A stretch of 64,000 nucleotides of DNA from CAZFIM01 sp964519615 (GTDB taxonomy: Bacteria; Chloroflexota; Dehalococcoidia; GIF9; UBA5629), in contig CAZFIM010000004.1 in the NCBI GenBank assembly GCA_964519615.1, positions 14,652 through 78,651 on the forward strand, written 5' to 3'. Within the stretch, counting starts at the first letter, position 1; each line of letters begins with the position of its first letter. Shown here one piece after another: positions 63,475 to 64,000 of the stretch. A model generated the notes under the pieces. It was given only the letters and a program-made list of their open reading frames with translations. It was not told where the DNA came from and did not search any database. The position numbers were made by a program, and so were the translations under genes.

Positions 63475-64000
63475 ATGTTTCCGTATTCACGCATTATGAA
63501 GCGTATAGGTGCATTCTTAGCAATTACAGTTATTGTCTTGCCCGCTCTTGCCTGCGGGGGCAAGAGTGAGGAACCGGCATCCCCCGGAACGCCTGCAGCA
63601 ACCGGCGGCAATCAACCTCCCATTATATCGAGCCTGAGCGCAGACGCAACAACAACAAGTGCCGGCGGAACTATTGAGATCAAGTGCATGGCTTCAGACC
63701 CTGACAATGACAAAATCAAATATAACTGGGCTGCAACTGCGGGAAGATTTAGTGATACTTCATCGGAATCCTCAGTAAAATGGCTTGCTCCGGAGAATTA
63801 CGGCGACTACACCATAACCTGCTCCGTTGAAGACGGTAAAGGCGGTTCAGTGCAGTCCTCCATCACTCTCACTGTCGGTGCCAATCAGAATCCGGTGATT
63901 ACAAGCCTTATCGCCGATCCCGCAACAGTGGGGCTGGGAGGGTCATCGACCATCACCTGTCTGGCTTCGGACCCGGATGGCGATTCTGTTACCTTCGTCT
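63475..64000 (+). CDS. Lipoprotein with tandem Ig/PKD-like modules, cut by window edge
   Basis: 175 codons visible, no stop before the right edge. GGAAAGGAG precedes ATG 63475. Seen: signal ending LPALACGG (lipobox LALAC-like), a linker EEPASPGTPAATGG, then a module (about 44-135) with IISSLSADATTTSAGGTIEIKC split around SDPDNDKIKYNW and WLAPENYGDYTITCSVED, and the start of a second copy (ITSLIADPATVGLGGSST, SDPDGDSVTF). The total number of modules is unknown. Closely similar to the single-module lipoprotein at 62469. Probably a long surface protein for adhesion or ligand binding. Confidence 0.88.
   Translation, partial: MFPYSRIMKRIGAFLAITVIVLPALACGGKSEEPASPGTPAATGGNQPPIISSLSADATTTSAGGTIEIKCMASDPDNDKIKYNWAATAGRFSDTSSESSVKWLAPENYGDYTITCSVEDGKGGSVQSSITLTVGANQNPVITSLIADPATVGLGGSSTITCLASDPDGDSVTFV

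Overview
The window looks like a chromosomal segment of an anaerobic, heterotrophic Chloroflexota bacterium, most likely class Dehalococcoidia. This is inference. The supports are a prs-secA pair near nth, glyA, valS and polX (an arrangement I associate from memory with Dehalococcoidia), a reductive-dehalogenase-like protein, many Fe-S, Mo or W enzymes, and no mobile elements. I saw no rRNA, tRNA, CRISPR array, insertion sequence or prophage. Gene density is high and most short intergenic gaps are ordinary.

Region 1 (1-19.8 kb) is a catabolic island. A three-subunit molybdenum hydroxylase (large subunit cut by the left edge) is followed by a complete branched-chain/aromatic-type ABC importer (livFGMH), with its binding protein divergent across an 850-base AT-rich leader. 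Next come an FHA membrane protein, two D-2-hydroxyacid dehydrogenases, an SDR reductase, a 4-hydroxybutyryl-CoA dehydratase-like flavo-Fe-S enzyme, a large molybdopterin enzyme closely resembling the catalytic subunit of pyrogallol-phloroglucinol transhydroxylase, a double-length Lrp/AsnC regulator and a ketopantoate-reductase-like enzyme. Together they suggest uptake and anaerobic breakdown of hydroxylated aromatic or hydroxy-acid compounds.

Region 2 (20-31.6 kb) holds small unknown genes, a DUF3267 metallopeptidase-like protein, a TAT-less reductive-dehalogenase homologue, a membrane protein/XRE regulator pair, a GAF-degenerate GGDEF-HD-GYP signalling protein, CorA, a queuosine-precursor transporter, a Mut7-C nuclease-like protein, and the NAD(P)HX repair, CoaX and CoaBC genes. 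Region 3 (31.7-39.5 kb) carries valS, an unknown gene, polX, a PatB-like lyase and a DUF362 ferredoxin protein.

Region 4 (39.5-45.3 kb) is a probable five-gene operon: polyferredoxin, aldehyde:ferredoxin oxidoreductase and a TRAP importer (dctP-dctQ-dctM), behind a promoter abutted by a 9-bp-arm palindrome. Region 5 (45.6-51.7 kb) is a redox-stress area: a flavin-binding protein, a frameshifted NEW3-domain protein, and a PerR-like regulator, desulforedoxin and KatG operon. Region 6 (51.8-56 kb) is a three-gene phosphorelay whose middle gene appears to start with ATT and whose promoter region carries a perfect Fur-type 7-1-7 palindrome. Region 7 (56.3-64 kb) has secA, prs, nth, glyA and three consecutive lipoproteins, two of which share an Ig/PKD-like module; the last runs off the right edge.
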